The translations under genes were made by a program, and so were the position numbers. From NCBI RefSeq assembly GCF_024139115.2, contig NC_085139.1:256683679-256747678 (forward strand): a stretch of DNA of 64,000 nt. Direction: 5' to 3'. Of this stretch, positions 1 to 11,200 are shown piece after piece. This stretch comes from Armigeres subalbatus (Eukaryota; Arthropoda; Insecta; Diptera; Culicidae). The stretch's first letter is position 1. Each line of letters starts with the position of its first letter. The notes under the pieces were generated by a model. The model did not search any database, was not told the origin of the DNA, and worked only from the letters and a program-made list of their open reading frames with translations.

Positions 1-74
1 AAAAGAATCGGGTGTATATTTATTTTTATTATTAGAAACCCTTACGTTTCGCTGTAAACTAGGGAGGAATATGG

Positions 75-269
75 AAAAGATATTTTAGTTACTAGATAAA
101 TATTGTCGCTTCGGTTCCCTTTGTTCTGCTGTCCGAAACATGTGGTACATACCTGTCAAATCGTATGGATTTTCCTTCTTGACATTTAGCTCCCCTATCC
201 TCGCCAGCAAAAGATGTTCCGGACAGCGACGACAGCGACAATCTTTATCTAGTAACTAAAATATCTTTT
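75..269. mobile_element. MITE, 195 bp, 8-bp TSD
   Basis: A non-autonomous DNA transposon. The first 35 bases, starting AAAAGATATTTTAGTTACTA, are the reverse complement of the last 35 with one mismatch. The element is bracketed by the perfect 8-bp direct repeat GAATATGG at 67-74 and 270-277. An 8-bp TSD is typical of hAT and P superfamilies; the long terminal inverted repeats (TIRs) do not settle which. The interior has no ORF, so it depended on a transposase supplied in trans. The near-perfect TIRs and intact TSD suggest a fairly recent insertion. Confidence 0.85.
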
Positions 270-277
270 GAATATGG

Positions 278-655
278 AATAGCTTGAATTTGCGTAGCGT
301 AATTTATGAAACGACCCTTATTATTGTTTCACTGATGAAGTCTGCCTGTAACGCCCAAGACTGTCTTTAGACGGGCTACTTTGATTTTTTTTGTAGTTTA
401 TAATTGTGCAGACCCCAAAAAGTGTTTTTATGTCAATCAATAATATAAAGTTCAATGCTTATTCAAATCTGGATAGAAATAATTCTAAACTAGAAAAACA
501 TAATTCCAAAAACGTGAAATCGCGATTTTAAATTTTTGGCCTAAAATATGTACATATTGGTTTTAGAAAGCAAAATAGTGATTTTGAGCGAAACAAAAAT
601 TTGGGTATTAGAGGGTTAAGTGAACTCTGAATAATGATTAACAGAATGAAACCTC
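278..655. other. AT-rich sequence, nothing recognised
   Basis: I see no convincing ORF, RNA gene, tandem repeat or terminal inverted repeat in this stretch. Confidence 0.5.
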
Positions 656-699
656 CAATCTCGACTTTTTTCTGTTGACCTATTCGATCTTCCGTCATT

Positions 700-1000
700 T
701 CGACCTTTTGATCCGGCTATTTTTTCAACCTTCTGTAGTTTTCGACATTTTGGCTCATCGACTTTTCTTCCTTTCGACCTTTTGTCCTTTCGACTTTTTG
801 TGCTTTAAACAAAGGATTTAAAGGATAGTAACATTTTCGAATTAATTTGAGTACTAATCAGCTTTTATGTTCATTTGTTGATTGCGCTATTCAAATTAAT
901 TCATGAAAAAAATGTTACTTAGGTCCTTTTGAAAAGTTAAGCGAGAATTGTCCATCTACCTTTCGACCTTTCGATCTTTTGTCCTTTCGACCTTCTGTCT
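700..1000 (-). repeat. TTCGACCTTTTGTCC minisatellite, two short blocks
   Basis: Blocks at about 700-800 and 950-1000 consist of degenerate copies of TTCGACCTTTTGTCCTTTCG, separated by AT-rich sequence. They are the reverse complement of the GGTCGAAAGGACAAAA repeat at 2,976-3,236 and 63,765-63,960. Non-coding. Confidence 0.7.
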
Positions 1001-1009
1001 TGATATCGT

Positions 1010-1440
1010 GAGATAGTTTTGAGATATTTTGGGTCATCCAAAATATTCTTGAGATCGGGACTTGTGATCTACAGCTACAAGAAAGTATTTTTTCAGTACT
1101 GAAATCTTCAATACACATTCAGTTATATCCATTATAGCTCCTAGGAGGTCAACAGATATTGTAAGATAATTTTGAGATATTCTGGGTCATCCAAACTGTC
1201 CTTGAGTTCAGCACTAGAGATCTACAATTGAGTAATTCTCGCTGAGACCGGGCCACTGTTTGCACGAGGTTCTTAAAAATGCATAAATTTATATTCTTTC
1301 GGAAGCTTTCGGCGAGTATATAAAGGATCCGAGTTAAATTCTTCAGAACGATGATACCCTCGTTAGTTATACACGAATTCATTTCAATGGACCCCAGATA
1401 GTTAAGATGTTCTATGTCATCTAAACTATTCTTGAGGTGC
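1010..1440 (-). repeat. Inverted, diverged copies of the ~150-bp repeat
   Basis: Three partial copies (about 1,010-1,085, 1,160-1,225 and 1,395-1,440) carry GGGTCATCCAAA followed by TTCTTGAGnTC and a GATCTACA motif. This is the reverse complement of the tandem unit at 2,126-2,815 (CTGTAGATCGCAAGTTCTG, then TTTGGATGACCCAGGA). The first copy runs directly into the GGTCGAAA minisatellite. Confidence 0.6.
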
Positions 1441-1500
1441 AGTCAACAGTTGTAGCCGTGACTTTATTTACTACTCAAGCTTTTGATACATATTCAACTA

Positions 1501-1694
1501 CAGTCAAACCTCCATGAGTCGATATTGAAGGGACTATCGACTTATGGAAATATCGAGATGTGGAATGGAAAAATTTTGGAAAGCTGCTTGAAGAGACCAT
1601 TACAGTAACCTAGTAAATATTTTTCAATAAGGAATAGTTTGCCTCCATAAGTCGATATCGAGTCATAGAACATTGACTCATGGAGGTTTTACTG
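1501..1694. mobile_element. MITE, ~194 bp, TA-type TIRs
   Basis: The left end CAGTCAAACCTCCATGAGTC and the right end ending GACTCATGGAGGTTTTACTG are inverted repeats of about 19 bases with one or two mismatches. A second inverted pair (CTTATGGA and TCCATAAG) lies inside. The left flank is TA and the right flank is TTA, as expected of a slightly mutated TA duplication (Tc1/mariner-type). There is no ORF. Confidence 0.65.
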
Positions 1695-1734
1695 TTATCC
1701 ATTGCATCTCCTTGAATTCTACTGGCATCGTTAT

Positions 1735-1990
1735 ACTTACTTGATACTTGATGGGCTACAGCTCTTCGATGAACCTACGCCGAATGGAGTATTCTTCTCC
1801 CTTGGACTCGATCCGCTTCCAGTCGCCCTGAACATTGAGCGCCGTCAGGTCCTCTTCAACTGCAAAAGCCATCGTGTACGCGGCGTTCCACGAAGCCTAC
1901 GGCCTCTTCCGCTCTACTAAAAATCTTACTTGACGTTCTTCCGGCATACGAACAACGTTACCAGCCCACCGTAGTCTGCCGCTGAATGCT
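1735..1990 (-). pseudogene. 3' fragment of an APE-type non-LTR retrotransposon
   Basis: Read on the minus strand from about 1,985, this encodes LRWAGNVVRMPEERQ, the RWxGHVxRMP motif typical of the C-terminal tail of RTE-like and related non-LTR polyproteins. It continues through an in-frame TAG to a DLTALNVQGDWKRIESKGEE segment. The same tail type occurs in the better preserved elements at 6.2 and 22.5 kb. Only the last ~80 codons remain, so this is a relic. Confidence 0.65.
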
Positions 1991-2125
1991 TAATAATATC
2001 CAGCCCTTTATACACCTGGTACAATTGTGATTCATGCGGCGCCGCATCGTTATATAGTTTGAAATTTTAAGAAATATTTTCCCAAACTGTTAAATGATCA
2101 TTCTAAATGAATGTACATTAGAGCT

Positions 2126-2815
2126 TTCAGTGACGGAAAAATCCATTGCTGTGGTTGTAGATTGCAAGTTCTGAACTCAAGGACGCTTTGGATGACCCAG
2201 GAAATCCTAAAACCTTCTGTGCATGTCTTTGGATCTTCAGTAATGTGCTACGGCCATGGTTGAACATATATCCAAGCTTGAAGTGACGCAAAAAGCTTGT
2301 GTCGTGGCTGTAAATCGCAAGTTCTGGACTCAAGGACAGTTTGGATGGATGAGTTCTGGACTCAAGGACACTTTGGATAACCCAAGATATCCCAAAGCCA
2401 TTTCACCATGTCTCTTGATCTTTAGGAATATGCTATGGACATAGTTTAATACATATCCATGGTTGGAGTGACACAGCATGTGTAGTGGCTGTAGATCGCA
2501 AGTTCTGGACTAAATGGCAGTTTGGATGACCCAGGATATCCCAAAACCATCTCTAACGTCTCTTGATCCTCAGGAAATGTTGTGGATATAGAATGCATAT
2601 CCAAGCTTAGAGTAACGAAAATGCGTGTGTCGTGGTTGAGATCGCAGTTCTGAACTCAAGGACGGTTTGGATGACCCAGGATATCCAAAACCATCTGATC
2701 ATGTCTGTTAATCTCAGGTATATGTTATGGACATGGTTGAATGTATCCAAGCTTGGAATGACGAAAAGCTTGTGTAGTGACTGTAGATCGCTAGTTCTGA
2801 ATTCACTTCAATTCA
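2126..2815 (+). repeat. ~150-bp tandem repeat, about 4.5 units
   Basis: TTCTGAACTCAAGGAC and close variants recur at about 2,169, 2,322, 2,502, 2,648 and 2,796, followed by TTTGGATGACCCAGGA and later ATATCCAAGCTTG(A/G)AGTGACG. The period is roughly 146-180 bp. The unit at 2,322 contains a 30-bp internal duplication (TTCTGGACTCAAGGACA at 2,322 and 2,352). Short ORFs across it are by-products of the repeat. Confidence 0.8.
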
Positions 2816-2975
2816 GCATATCGCAAAAAATATTTTCTAACTTTTTTATCATTTCTCCATTAATCACGAAAATAAAGGAATATATCAAATTTACTGGGTA
2901 ATACCTGTTGGAAAATTTGGGCCTGAAAGGTTAAATAAAATTATTTCAAGTTCCGTAGTATGAAAACGATTGTAG

Positions 2976-3236
2976 GGAAGGTCGAAGGACAAAGATCGAA
3001 GGAGAAAAGGTCGAAGGACAAAAGGTCGGAGGTCAAAAGGTTGAAAGGAGATGGCGAATGGTTAAAGGTCGAACATAAAACCTGTGCAAAGGTCAAAAGG
3101 TCGAAGGGATAAAAGGTCGAAGGACTAAAAATCGAAAAGACGAAATGTCGAAAAGGTGAAAAGTCGAAGGAACAAAAATATAAAATCAAAAAATGGTGAG
3201 ACAAAGGTTGAAGGAACAAAAGGTCAATTGACAAAA
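2976..3236 (+). repeat. GGTCGAAAGGACAAAA minisatellite
   Basis: About 260 bp of degenerate 15-17-bp units of the type AAAGGTCGAAGGACAAA. The same family occurs in the other orientation at 700-1000 and in this orientation at 63,765-63,960. The 97-aa minus-strand ORF rich in F, S and P here is a by-product. Confidence 0.8.
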
Positions 3237-3254
3237 GTTGGAGGTTTTCCTAGA

Positions 3255-3467
3255 TTCCATTCCATGGAACCATTTCTATACGTGGAAAAATTACGTATTG
3301 GAAATTTGAAGAGGAAAAGTGACGGAACCGCTTTGGGAAGCAGCCAATTTTCCTCCGCACTATGGAATGTTTCGAAATGCGTTTTGGATCACCAGCCTCC
3401 AACAAACAGGCTTGAAGGATGGCATAACAGGTGGAAGACCCTTTCCAACGACGACGGATTCTACTAG
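3255..3467 (+). pseudogene. MULE-type (FLYWCH-associated) transposase C-terminal relic
   Basis: The reading frame gives SSALWNVSKCVLDHQ, then PPTNRLEGWHNRWKTL. This matches the conserved tail of insect MULE transposases (WNVxxRVL...pRTNNxxEGWHxRf), which follows the catalytic core. The frame ends at a TAG shortly after, and no upstream DDE core is visible because the fragment abuts the GGTCGAAA minisatellite. I recognise the motif rather than a full domain. The fragment cannot encode an active transposase. Confidence 0.55.
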
Positions 3468-5260
3468 CTTCATCGTTACCTGAAATAAAATCAAAAATCG
3501 ATTCTTCATTTGAGTATCGCGATTGATTAGCGAATGCTTATTTTTAGTATTCCTAGTTGCTTTTTACATGTCGCTGAATTTCCAACACTTCTTGTTGTGA
3601 AGGGCCTGCTTGCGTATAGATCAGCATTTCGTAAAGGCTAAACAGAGTCCACTATGAAACCTCTTCACATCCTAGGCTGGTCCCATAACCTGCAGTTGCC
3701 ATGGATGGGGAGAAGTTTGGCAAGCCCTTTGGCATAAAAGCACCCATCAGTTTTCAGGTGGAGCGATAAAATGAATGCAAGCTCCTAATATGATTTCGCA
3801 TATTCAATTTCACCTAAGTGCCAAATCGACCTGACATTAGTAAGACTTGACTTTTCGTTGCACGAGAAAGGCATCTTTAACCGCTAGTTGGATTAAACTG
3901 TTTTTCTTTTTTTCAAGGATTCCTCATACAGAGTTCTTTAAGTTTCAATGCACCTCCTCTATCACATTGTAATAATCACCTTCATAGTTATTCCCACAGA
4001 CTACTATTCGTTCTCAAGAGTTCATCAAGTGCAATCAAGTCCAATTCCATTCATTCCAGTCTGTTATTATTTCACATCCAATCAGAAGAGCCACATCATC
4101 TCACATCATTTCGATCTTTGTAGTTGAAGAAAATTCTCAGGCATCCAACCTCTTCAACTTACGACGCTTAGGCATGCATGTGTCAATCAAATTGCACTTC
4201 CGCTAACAGATTGAGTGCTGCAAAATCTTTCGAACCGATTCTCCCGAAGCAACCATGCGGCGCCATGGTCAGTCACTGTTCCCTGCGCTCACAATGCGTC
4301 GTTCAATTGAATTTTAAGAACAGATAAAAATGAAATTACATCTGTGAAGGGAAAAGTGAATTTGTTTCGTACCATTGGCCGATCGAGTTAATAATACTCA
4401 TTTCGCTGAATCGACTCTTGTTGAAACTAGCCGTCAGGCAGTTTAACCTTCACGGCTTGACATTGCTCGTGTCTTGGGGCTCTTCCGCACAGTCAGTGCA
4501 CAATCAATCGTCGCGCGGTGGAATATTTCCGATGACGGATTTGTGGCGGCCACTTATGCCTACCAACGGGCATGGCAGGGCGAGCATCGAACGATCGGCG
4601 ATGACTCTGCTATGATACGACATTAAGGCCCATAACGGAGTGATACAAAGCGCTCACGCCGCTGCAGTTCAGTTATGTCCTTTCTTTGCTGTCTCTTTAA
4701 AGTAGGAGACTTTACGGTGTGACAGCCTCGAAGGGATGCAGCTTAAGGGTATGCGATGTGGGATTTACTTGACATGGAATGTAACGAGTCGGAACGAAGA
4801 ATGGCCAGCTTTGTGTCAGGGACAGCCTGTAATCATGTACTTATCAAGAAGTTATCATCTACTTATCAACTCCATCAACAAAAATGGAAAGTGGTTCGCA
4901 TTGTCAAATCAGTGACACGGAAATCAAACCAAATAGGCATCGAATATCCCTAAAACTGTAACATAGGCCCACCGCACCGCAATCCGTGCCCGCAATTTAT
5001 TATCGTAATTTATGGTAATTAACGAGCTGGAACTGTATCTACAATCGATTGATCAGAGGTAAAACATCAACCGTTGGTGCTGCTGTCGTCGTCGTTATCG
5101 TGGCGAAGGGTAAACACAGAACGCGTTAATCAGCACGTAAATTGTGATGGATTTTTGCAAACTTTATTGCACCTGCATTACGCCGCTGCAATGATGACGC
5201 TTGCTTGAGCCAGGAATCGCATCGCCACAGAGCAAAACAGACTGCCGGTCTGTACGGAAC
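3468..5260. other. No recognisable gene; one MITE scrap
   Basis: A stretch of moderate AT content. Positions 3,856-3,894 (GCACGAGAAAGGCATC, then CCGCTAGTTGGATT) match, on the opposite strand, the left end of the CCTTTCTCG-type MITE at 29,375-29,812. The ORFs around 4,418-4,615 and 4,756-4,953 have no recognisable domains. Host 5' regulatory sequence is possible given the candidate promoter just downstream. Confidence 0.4.
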
Positions 5261-5261
5261 C

Positions 5262-5423
5262 TATATATAGGAAATAATGCGAACGCATTTTCTTTCAATC
5301 AGTCCGGCAATTGTTTCAGACTATTAGTGAAATTATCGTTTATTATAGCCATTGCGGTAATAAAGGGTCGCAAGGTTGGTCAACCAGGGTACCGAGTGCC
5401 CTTGCAATTACAAGAAGTGAGTA
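5262..5423 (+). promoter_or_regulatory. Candidate core promoter, first exon and splice donor
   Basis: TATATATA at 5,262-5,269 is followed by the arthropod-type initiator TCAGTC at 5,299-5,304, then ~110 bases without TE similarity ending in the strong donor-like GTGAGTA (GT at about 5,417). The TATA-to-initiator spacing is a few bases longer than the usual ~30. No downstream exon is identifiable before the MITE at 5,578. It could be the 5' end of a host gene whose next exon lies beyond the repeats, or chance. Confidence 0.3.
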
Positions 5424-5577
5424 AAATATTTTATAAATTATTTTCGATTAGTAGTTGATAATACCAAATGATCGTAAATAGCATGACTGTGTTGTTAAAC
5501 AAACATAACACAAAATGATTAATTTTATTAGTACAAAAGCAAACAGAAATGGTCACATGTATAAACACAACATCAAG

Positions 5578-5978
5578 CAGAGTCTATTTATAGAGTTGCG
5601 CAAAGAGGATCTTCTTACTCTTATTCTGAATGATGCTCGTTATTATGTTGAAAACTTTCATTTTGTTCAACCCTTCAAGTGACTTCACGGAGTGACTTAC
5701 TTAAAGCTTTTAATTCGATAACCAAAGTCACCTACAGAGTGCAAACACGTGAGTTTCTTGTTGCAACTTCATTGGGAGGTTTTTGAAGCTGTTTCTAGAA
5801 CAAATCTAATACAATTCATATGAGTTTTAATTCACAATAATCATCAGGCGATAACAATACTTCGCTTTACCAACAATCATTTGTTTACTTTTGCTCGATA
5901 GGTATAGGTAGACGGTTTGACAGTTCAATAGGTAGATTTGGATTCACTCTTTGCGTAACTCTATATATAATAGACTCT
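5578..5978. mobile_element. Non-autonomous TIR element, ~400 bp, 9-bp TSD
   Basis: The left end AGAGTCTATTTATAGAGTTG (continuing CGCAAAGAG) and the right end are inverted repeats of ~30 bases, allowing a few mismatches and a short TATATA insertion. The direct repeat AACATCAAG flanks the element at 5,569-5,577 and 5,979-5,987. A 9-bp TSD is typical of Mutator-like elements, though 8 bp (hAT) cannot be excluded. There is no coding sequence. Confidence 0.7.
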
Positions 5979-6119
5979 AACATCAAGATAATGCCTCTAT
6001 TCCTGGAGCTGACTTGATCGATATGTCACTACATGAAAAACATCCCTGTCAAGCATTCGTCCGAAAAATACAAGAAACTTATCCTGAACACGAGAGGCTG
6101 GAAGGGACATGCCCGCTCC

Positions 6120-7757
6120 AGACAATTTGCCAAATACATTCAATTCCAATTTTATTATTTATTATCAGACTAAGGCCGAACTGGTCTTTGCAGTACATAA
6201 AAGTCTTCTCCATTCAGCTCTATGGCTGCACGTCGCCAACGACGCAGTCTGTGGAGGGTCCGCAAATCGTCCTCCACTTGTTCGATCCACCTTGCTCGCT
6301 GTGCACCTTGCCTTCTTGTTCCCGTCGGATCGTTGTCGAGAACCATTTTCACCGGATCTCTGTAAGACATTCTGGCTACGTGTCCGACCCACCTCCGATT
6401 TTCGCGGTGTGAACGATGGATGGTTCTGCCAACAGATAATGCAACTTATTCGCCTCCCCCACGTACCGTCCGCCATCTGCACCCCATCATAGATAGTACA
6501 CAGCACTTTCATTTCGAAAACTCCAAGTTCGTGTTGGTCCTCCACGAGCATCGTCCAGGTGTCGTGTCCGTAGAGGACTACCGGTCTAATAAGATAGTCA
6601 GTTTGGTACTGCGGCAAACTCTATTCGATTGGAGCGTTTTGCGGTGTCCGAAGTACGTACGATTTCCTTCCATGATGCGTCTACGAATTTCTTTGCTGGT
6701 ATCGTTATCGGACGTCACCAAGTACAAGAATTCTTCAACCACCTCAATTTCGTAGCCACAGATACAAACTCGTGGTGGGTGACTTACGTTGTCCTCTCTT
6801 GAGCCTCTTCCTATCATGTATTTCGTATTCGACGTGTTGATGACTAGTCCAATCCGTTTAGCTTCCCTTTTCAGTCTGATGTAGGCTTCCTCCATCTTCT
6901 CTAAGTTACGTTCCATGATATCAATGTCGTCGGCGAAACCAAATAGCTGAACGGACCTAGTGAAAATCGTACCACTCGTGTCGGTCCCTGACCTTTGTAT
7001 TACCCCCTCCAAAGCGATGTTGAATAGCAGACACGAAAGACCATCACCTTGCCGTAACCCTCTACGCGTTTCGAAGGGACTCGAGAATGTCCCTGAAACT
7101 CGAACTACGCACATCACCCGATCCATCGTCGCCTTGATCAACCGTATCAGTTTATCCGGAAATCCGTATTCATGCATTAACTGCCATTGCTGGTCCAGAT
7201 CGATTGTATCATAGGCGGCTTTGAAGTCGATAAATGGATGATGTGTAGGCACGTTGAATTCGCGGCATTTCTGCAATACCTGACGTGCGAACACGTGGTA
7301 TGTGGTAGAGCGTTCATCCATAAAACCCGCCTGGTACTGCCCCACAAACTCTCCTGCAATTGGTGTTAGTCGGCGGCATAAAATTTGGGAGAGTACCTTA
7401 TAGGCGGCGTTCAGCAATGTGATTGCGCGTTAGTTTTGTAGATGGGACACACGACACCTTCCATCCACTCCTGCGGCAGAACCTCATCCTCCCAAACCTT
7501 GGTAATTACCCAGTAGTGTAGCACTCTAGCCAGTGCCTCCCCACCGCGTTTAAACAGCTCTCCTGATAGTTGATCAACTCCACAAAGCCCTTTGTTGTTT
7601 TTCAGCCGGCCGATCTCCTCCTGGATTTCCTGGAGATTCGGAGCCGAAAGTCGCATGTCCTGCGCGCGTGCTCCTAGATTCATTACCCCACTGCCACCGT
7701 TGTCTGCCACATCGCCATTCAGGTGCTCTTCGTAGTGCTGCCACCACCTGTGGATCA
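6120..7757 (-). pseudogene. RTE-like non-LTR retrotransposon, 5'-truncated and frameshifted RT
   Basis: On the minus strand an RT is spread over three frames. 7,758-7,411 carries the N-terminal part (HYEEHLNG, LKNNKGLCGVDQLSGELFK, QEWMEGVVCPIYK). 7,417-6,578 carries the fingers-palm core: QAGF near residue 29, FIDFKAAYD at 62-70, RRGLRQGDG at 118-126 and the catalytic FADD at 161-164. 6,617-6,165 and 6,370-6,170 carry the tail (RPVVLYGHDTWTM, RWIEQVEDDL). A frameshifting deletion sits near 7,415, just before LNAAYKV, and another break near 6,600. The endonuclease is missing. Past the 3' end comes ATAATAAATAATAAAA, a typical RTE-like short-repeat tail. The catalytic motif survives but the ORF does not. 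Confidence 0.85.
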
Positions 7758-8040
7758 CGGATCATTTTGGCCACCGGGTGGTCCCCTGGAAGAGCCAGAA
7801 TATCTATAAAAATAGTCTTTATGAATGTAAAAATCAACAATTCGAAAATTTCATCGTGGATCGCCAGGATTTTTTAAAATCATATCTTCTCGAACCCTGA
7901 GTGTGGAACTGATCGATACACGGACCATTGTAGCCACCAGGTGTCCACCATGGAAGATCCGGGACATTCGCAAAAATGGTCGATTGTCGATAGTTAATAC
8001 AAAAAAAAATCCGCATTATTGCCGCTGTTGCAAAACGCAA
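7757..8040 (-). repeat. Left inverted flank of the 24-bp array
   Basis: Two tandem units of ~165 bp, each with GGCCACC(G/A)GGTG, then GGAAGA(G/T)CC, then a GAAAATTTCATCG or TCGATTGTCGA segment. Read from outside towards the array, they match the reverse complement of 17,440-17,720 in the same order, including GGTGGTCCCCTGGAAG against CTTTCAGGGGACCACC and TCGAACCCTG against CAGGGTTCGA. The array is therefore bracketed by inverted copies. The truncated RT abuts the outer edge. Confidence 0.65.
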
Positions 8041-8224
8041 TGCATGCGGATTTGCCGGGCAGGTTTCATTTGACGTAAAGAGATTTTAATTATTTCGAAA
8101 GACGATTTAATTTAATTCCAATAATATTAAAATAAACTTTTAATTAAATAGTAGTTGATGGAATTACTGCTTTAAATATAGCAGAACAGTAGGGATTATG
8201 TTAGTTCTTGTCATGAATCGTCAA
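8041..8224. other. AT-rich spacer before the array
   Basis: Mostly A/T, with no motif, ORF or repeat that I recognise. It sits between the inverted flank and the first reversed 24-bp unit. Confidence 0.4.
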
Positions 8225-11200
8225 GTTCGTCCAGGAATTCCTCCGGAATTAGGATTTCTCCAGATTCCGTCGGAAGTTACTCCATGAATTATTTTGGAAT
8301 TTCTGCAGGTTTCGCCAGGAACTTCTACAGAATTTCCTCCTCGATTCCTCCGGAAATTATTCTGGATGTTTCTCCCGAAATTCCACCTGGAGTTCCTCCA
8401 GGAATTCCTGCGCAAGTTCCTCCAAGAATTCCTCCTTAGATTTCTTTTTTTCCTTCCTCCGGAACTTCCGGTGAAATTCCTGGAGGAACTTCCGGTGAAA
8501 TTTCTGGAGGAGCTTCTGAAGGAATTCCTGGAGGAACTTGCGAAAGAATTCCTGGAGGAACTTCCGAAGGAATTTCTGGAGGAACTTTCGAAGCAATTCC
8601 TGAAGGAACATCCAGAGCAATTCCTGAAGGAACTTGAAGGAATTCCTGGAGGAACTTCCGAAGGAATTCCTAGAGGAACTTCCGAAGAATTTCCTGGAGG
8701 AACTTCCGAAGGAATTCCTGGAGGAACTTCCAAAGGAATTCCTGGAGGAACTTCCGAAGGAATTTCTGGAGGAACTTCCGAAGGAATTCCTGGAGGAACT
8801 TCCAAAGGAATTCCTGGATGAACTTTCGGAGGATTCCCAAAAGGAACTTCCAAAGGAATTCCTGAAGGAACTTCCGAAAAAAATCCTAGAGGAACTTCCG
8901 AAGAAATTCCTGAAATAACTTCCAAAGGAATTCCTGGAGGCACTTCCGAAGGAATTCTTGGAGGAACTTTCGAAGGAAATTCCTGGAGAAACTTACTAAA
9001 GAATCCCTGGAGGAACTTCCGAAGGAATTCCTGGAGGAACTTCCGAAGGAATTCCTGGAGGAACTTCCGAAGGAATTCCTGGAGGAACTTCCGAAGGAAT
9101 TCCTGGAGGAACTTCCGAAGGAATTCCTGGAGGAACTTCCGAAGGAATTCCTGGAGGAACTTCCGAAGGAATTCCTGGAGGAACTTCCGAAGGAATTCCT
9201 GGAGGAACTTCGAAGGAATTCCTGGAGGAACTTCCGAAGGAATTCCTGGAGGAACATCCAGAAGGAATTCCTGGAGGAACTTCCGAAGGAATTCCTGGAG
9301 GAACTTCCGAAGGAATTCCTGGAGGAACTTCCAAAGGAATTCTTGGAGGAGCTTCCGAAGGAATTCCTGGAGGAACTTCCGCAGGAATTTTTTGAGGAAC
9401 TTTCACGGGAATTCCTGAAGAAACTTCCGAAGGAATTCCTGGAGGAACTCCCGAAGGAATTCCTGGAGCAACTCTGCAATTCCTGGAGGAACTTCCGGGG
9501 TAATTCCTGGAGGAACTTCCGAAGGAATTCCTGGAGAAACTTCCGAAGGAATTCCTGGAGAAACTTCCGAAGGAATTCCTGGAGGAACTTCCGAAGTAAT
9601 CTCTTGAGGAACTTCCGAAGGAATTCCTTGAGGAACTTCCGGTGAAATTCATGGAGGAACTTCCGGTGAAATTTCTGGAGGAACTTCCGAAGGAATTCCT
9701 GGCGGAACTTCCGAAGGAACTCCTGGAGGAACTTCCGAAGGAATTCCTGGAGGAACTTCCGAAGGAATTCCTGGAGGAACTTCCGAAGGAATTCCTGGAG
9801 GAACTTCCGAATGAATTCCTGGACGAACTTCCGAAGGAATTCCTGGGCGAACTTCCGAAGGAATTCCTGGAAGAACTTCCGAAGGAATTCCTGGAGGAAC
9901 TTTCGAAGCAATTCCTGGAGGAACTTCCGAAGGAAATCCTAGAGGAATTTACGGAGGAATTCCTGGAGGAATTTCCGGGGTAATTCCTGGAGGAACTTCC
10001 GAAGGAATTCCTGGAGGAACTTCCGAAGGAATTCCTGGAGGAACTTCCGGGGTAATTCCTGGAGGAACTTCCGGGGGAATTCCTGGAGGAACTTCCGAAG
10101 GAATTCCTGGAGGAACTTCCGAAGGAAATTCCTGGAGGAACTTCCGAAGGAATTCCTGAAGGAACTTCCGAAGGAATCCCTTGAGGAACTTCCGAAGGAA
10201 TTCCTTGAGGAACTTCCGGTGAAATTCATGGAGGAACTTCCGGAGAAATTTCTGGAGGAACTTCCGAAGGAATTCCTGGAGGAACTTCCGAAGGAATTCC
10301 TGGAGGAATTTCCGAAGGAATTCCTGGAGGAATTTCCGAAAGAATTCCTGGACGAACTTCCGAAGGTATTCCTGGACCAACTTCCGAATGAATTCCTGGA
10401 CGAACTTCCGAAGGAATTCCTGGGCGAACTTCCGAAGGAATTCCTGGAAGAACTTCCGAAGGAATTCCTGGAGGAACTTTCGAAGCAATTCCAGGAGGAA
10501 CTTCCGAAGGAATTCTTGGAGGAACTTCCGAAGGAATTCTTGGAGGAACTTCCGAAGGATATCCTAGAGGAACTTCCGTAGGAAATCCTAGAGGAACTTC
10601 CGAAGGAATTCCTGGAGGAACTTCCGAAGGAATTCCTGGAGGAACTTCCGGAGGAACTTCCGAAGGAATTCCTGGAGGAACTTCCGAAGGAATTCCTGGA
10701 GGAACTTCCGAAGGAATTCTGGGAGGAACTTCCGAAGGAATTCCTGGAGGAACTTCCGAAGGAATTCCTGGAGGAACTTCCGAAGGAATTCCTGGAGGAA
10801 CTTCCGAAGGAATTCCTGGAGGAACTTCCGAAGGAATTCCTGGAGGAACTTCCGAAGGAATTCCTGGAGGAACTTCTGAAGGAATTCCTGGAGGAACTTC
10901 TAAAAGAATTACTGGAGGAACTTCCGGAGGAATTCCTGGAGGAACTTCCTGGAGGAATTCCTGAAGGAACTTCTGGAGGCATTCCTGGAGGAACTTCCGA
11001 AAAAATGTCTGGAGGGACTTCTGGAGGTATTTCTGGAGCAACTTCCGGAGGAGTTCCTGGAGGAACTTCCGGAGGAATTCCTGGAGGAACTTCCGAGGAA
11101 TTCCTGGAGGAACTTCCGGAGGAATTCCTGGAGGAACTTCCGGAGGAATTCCTGGAGGAACTTCCGGAGGAATTCCTGGAGGAACTTCGGAGGAATTCCT

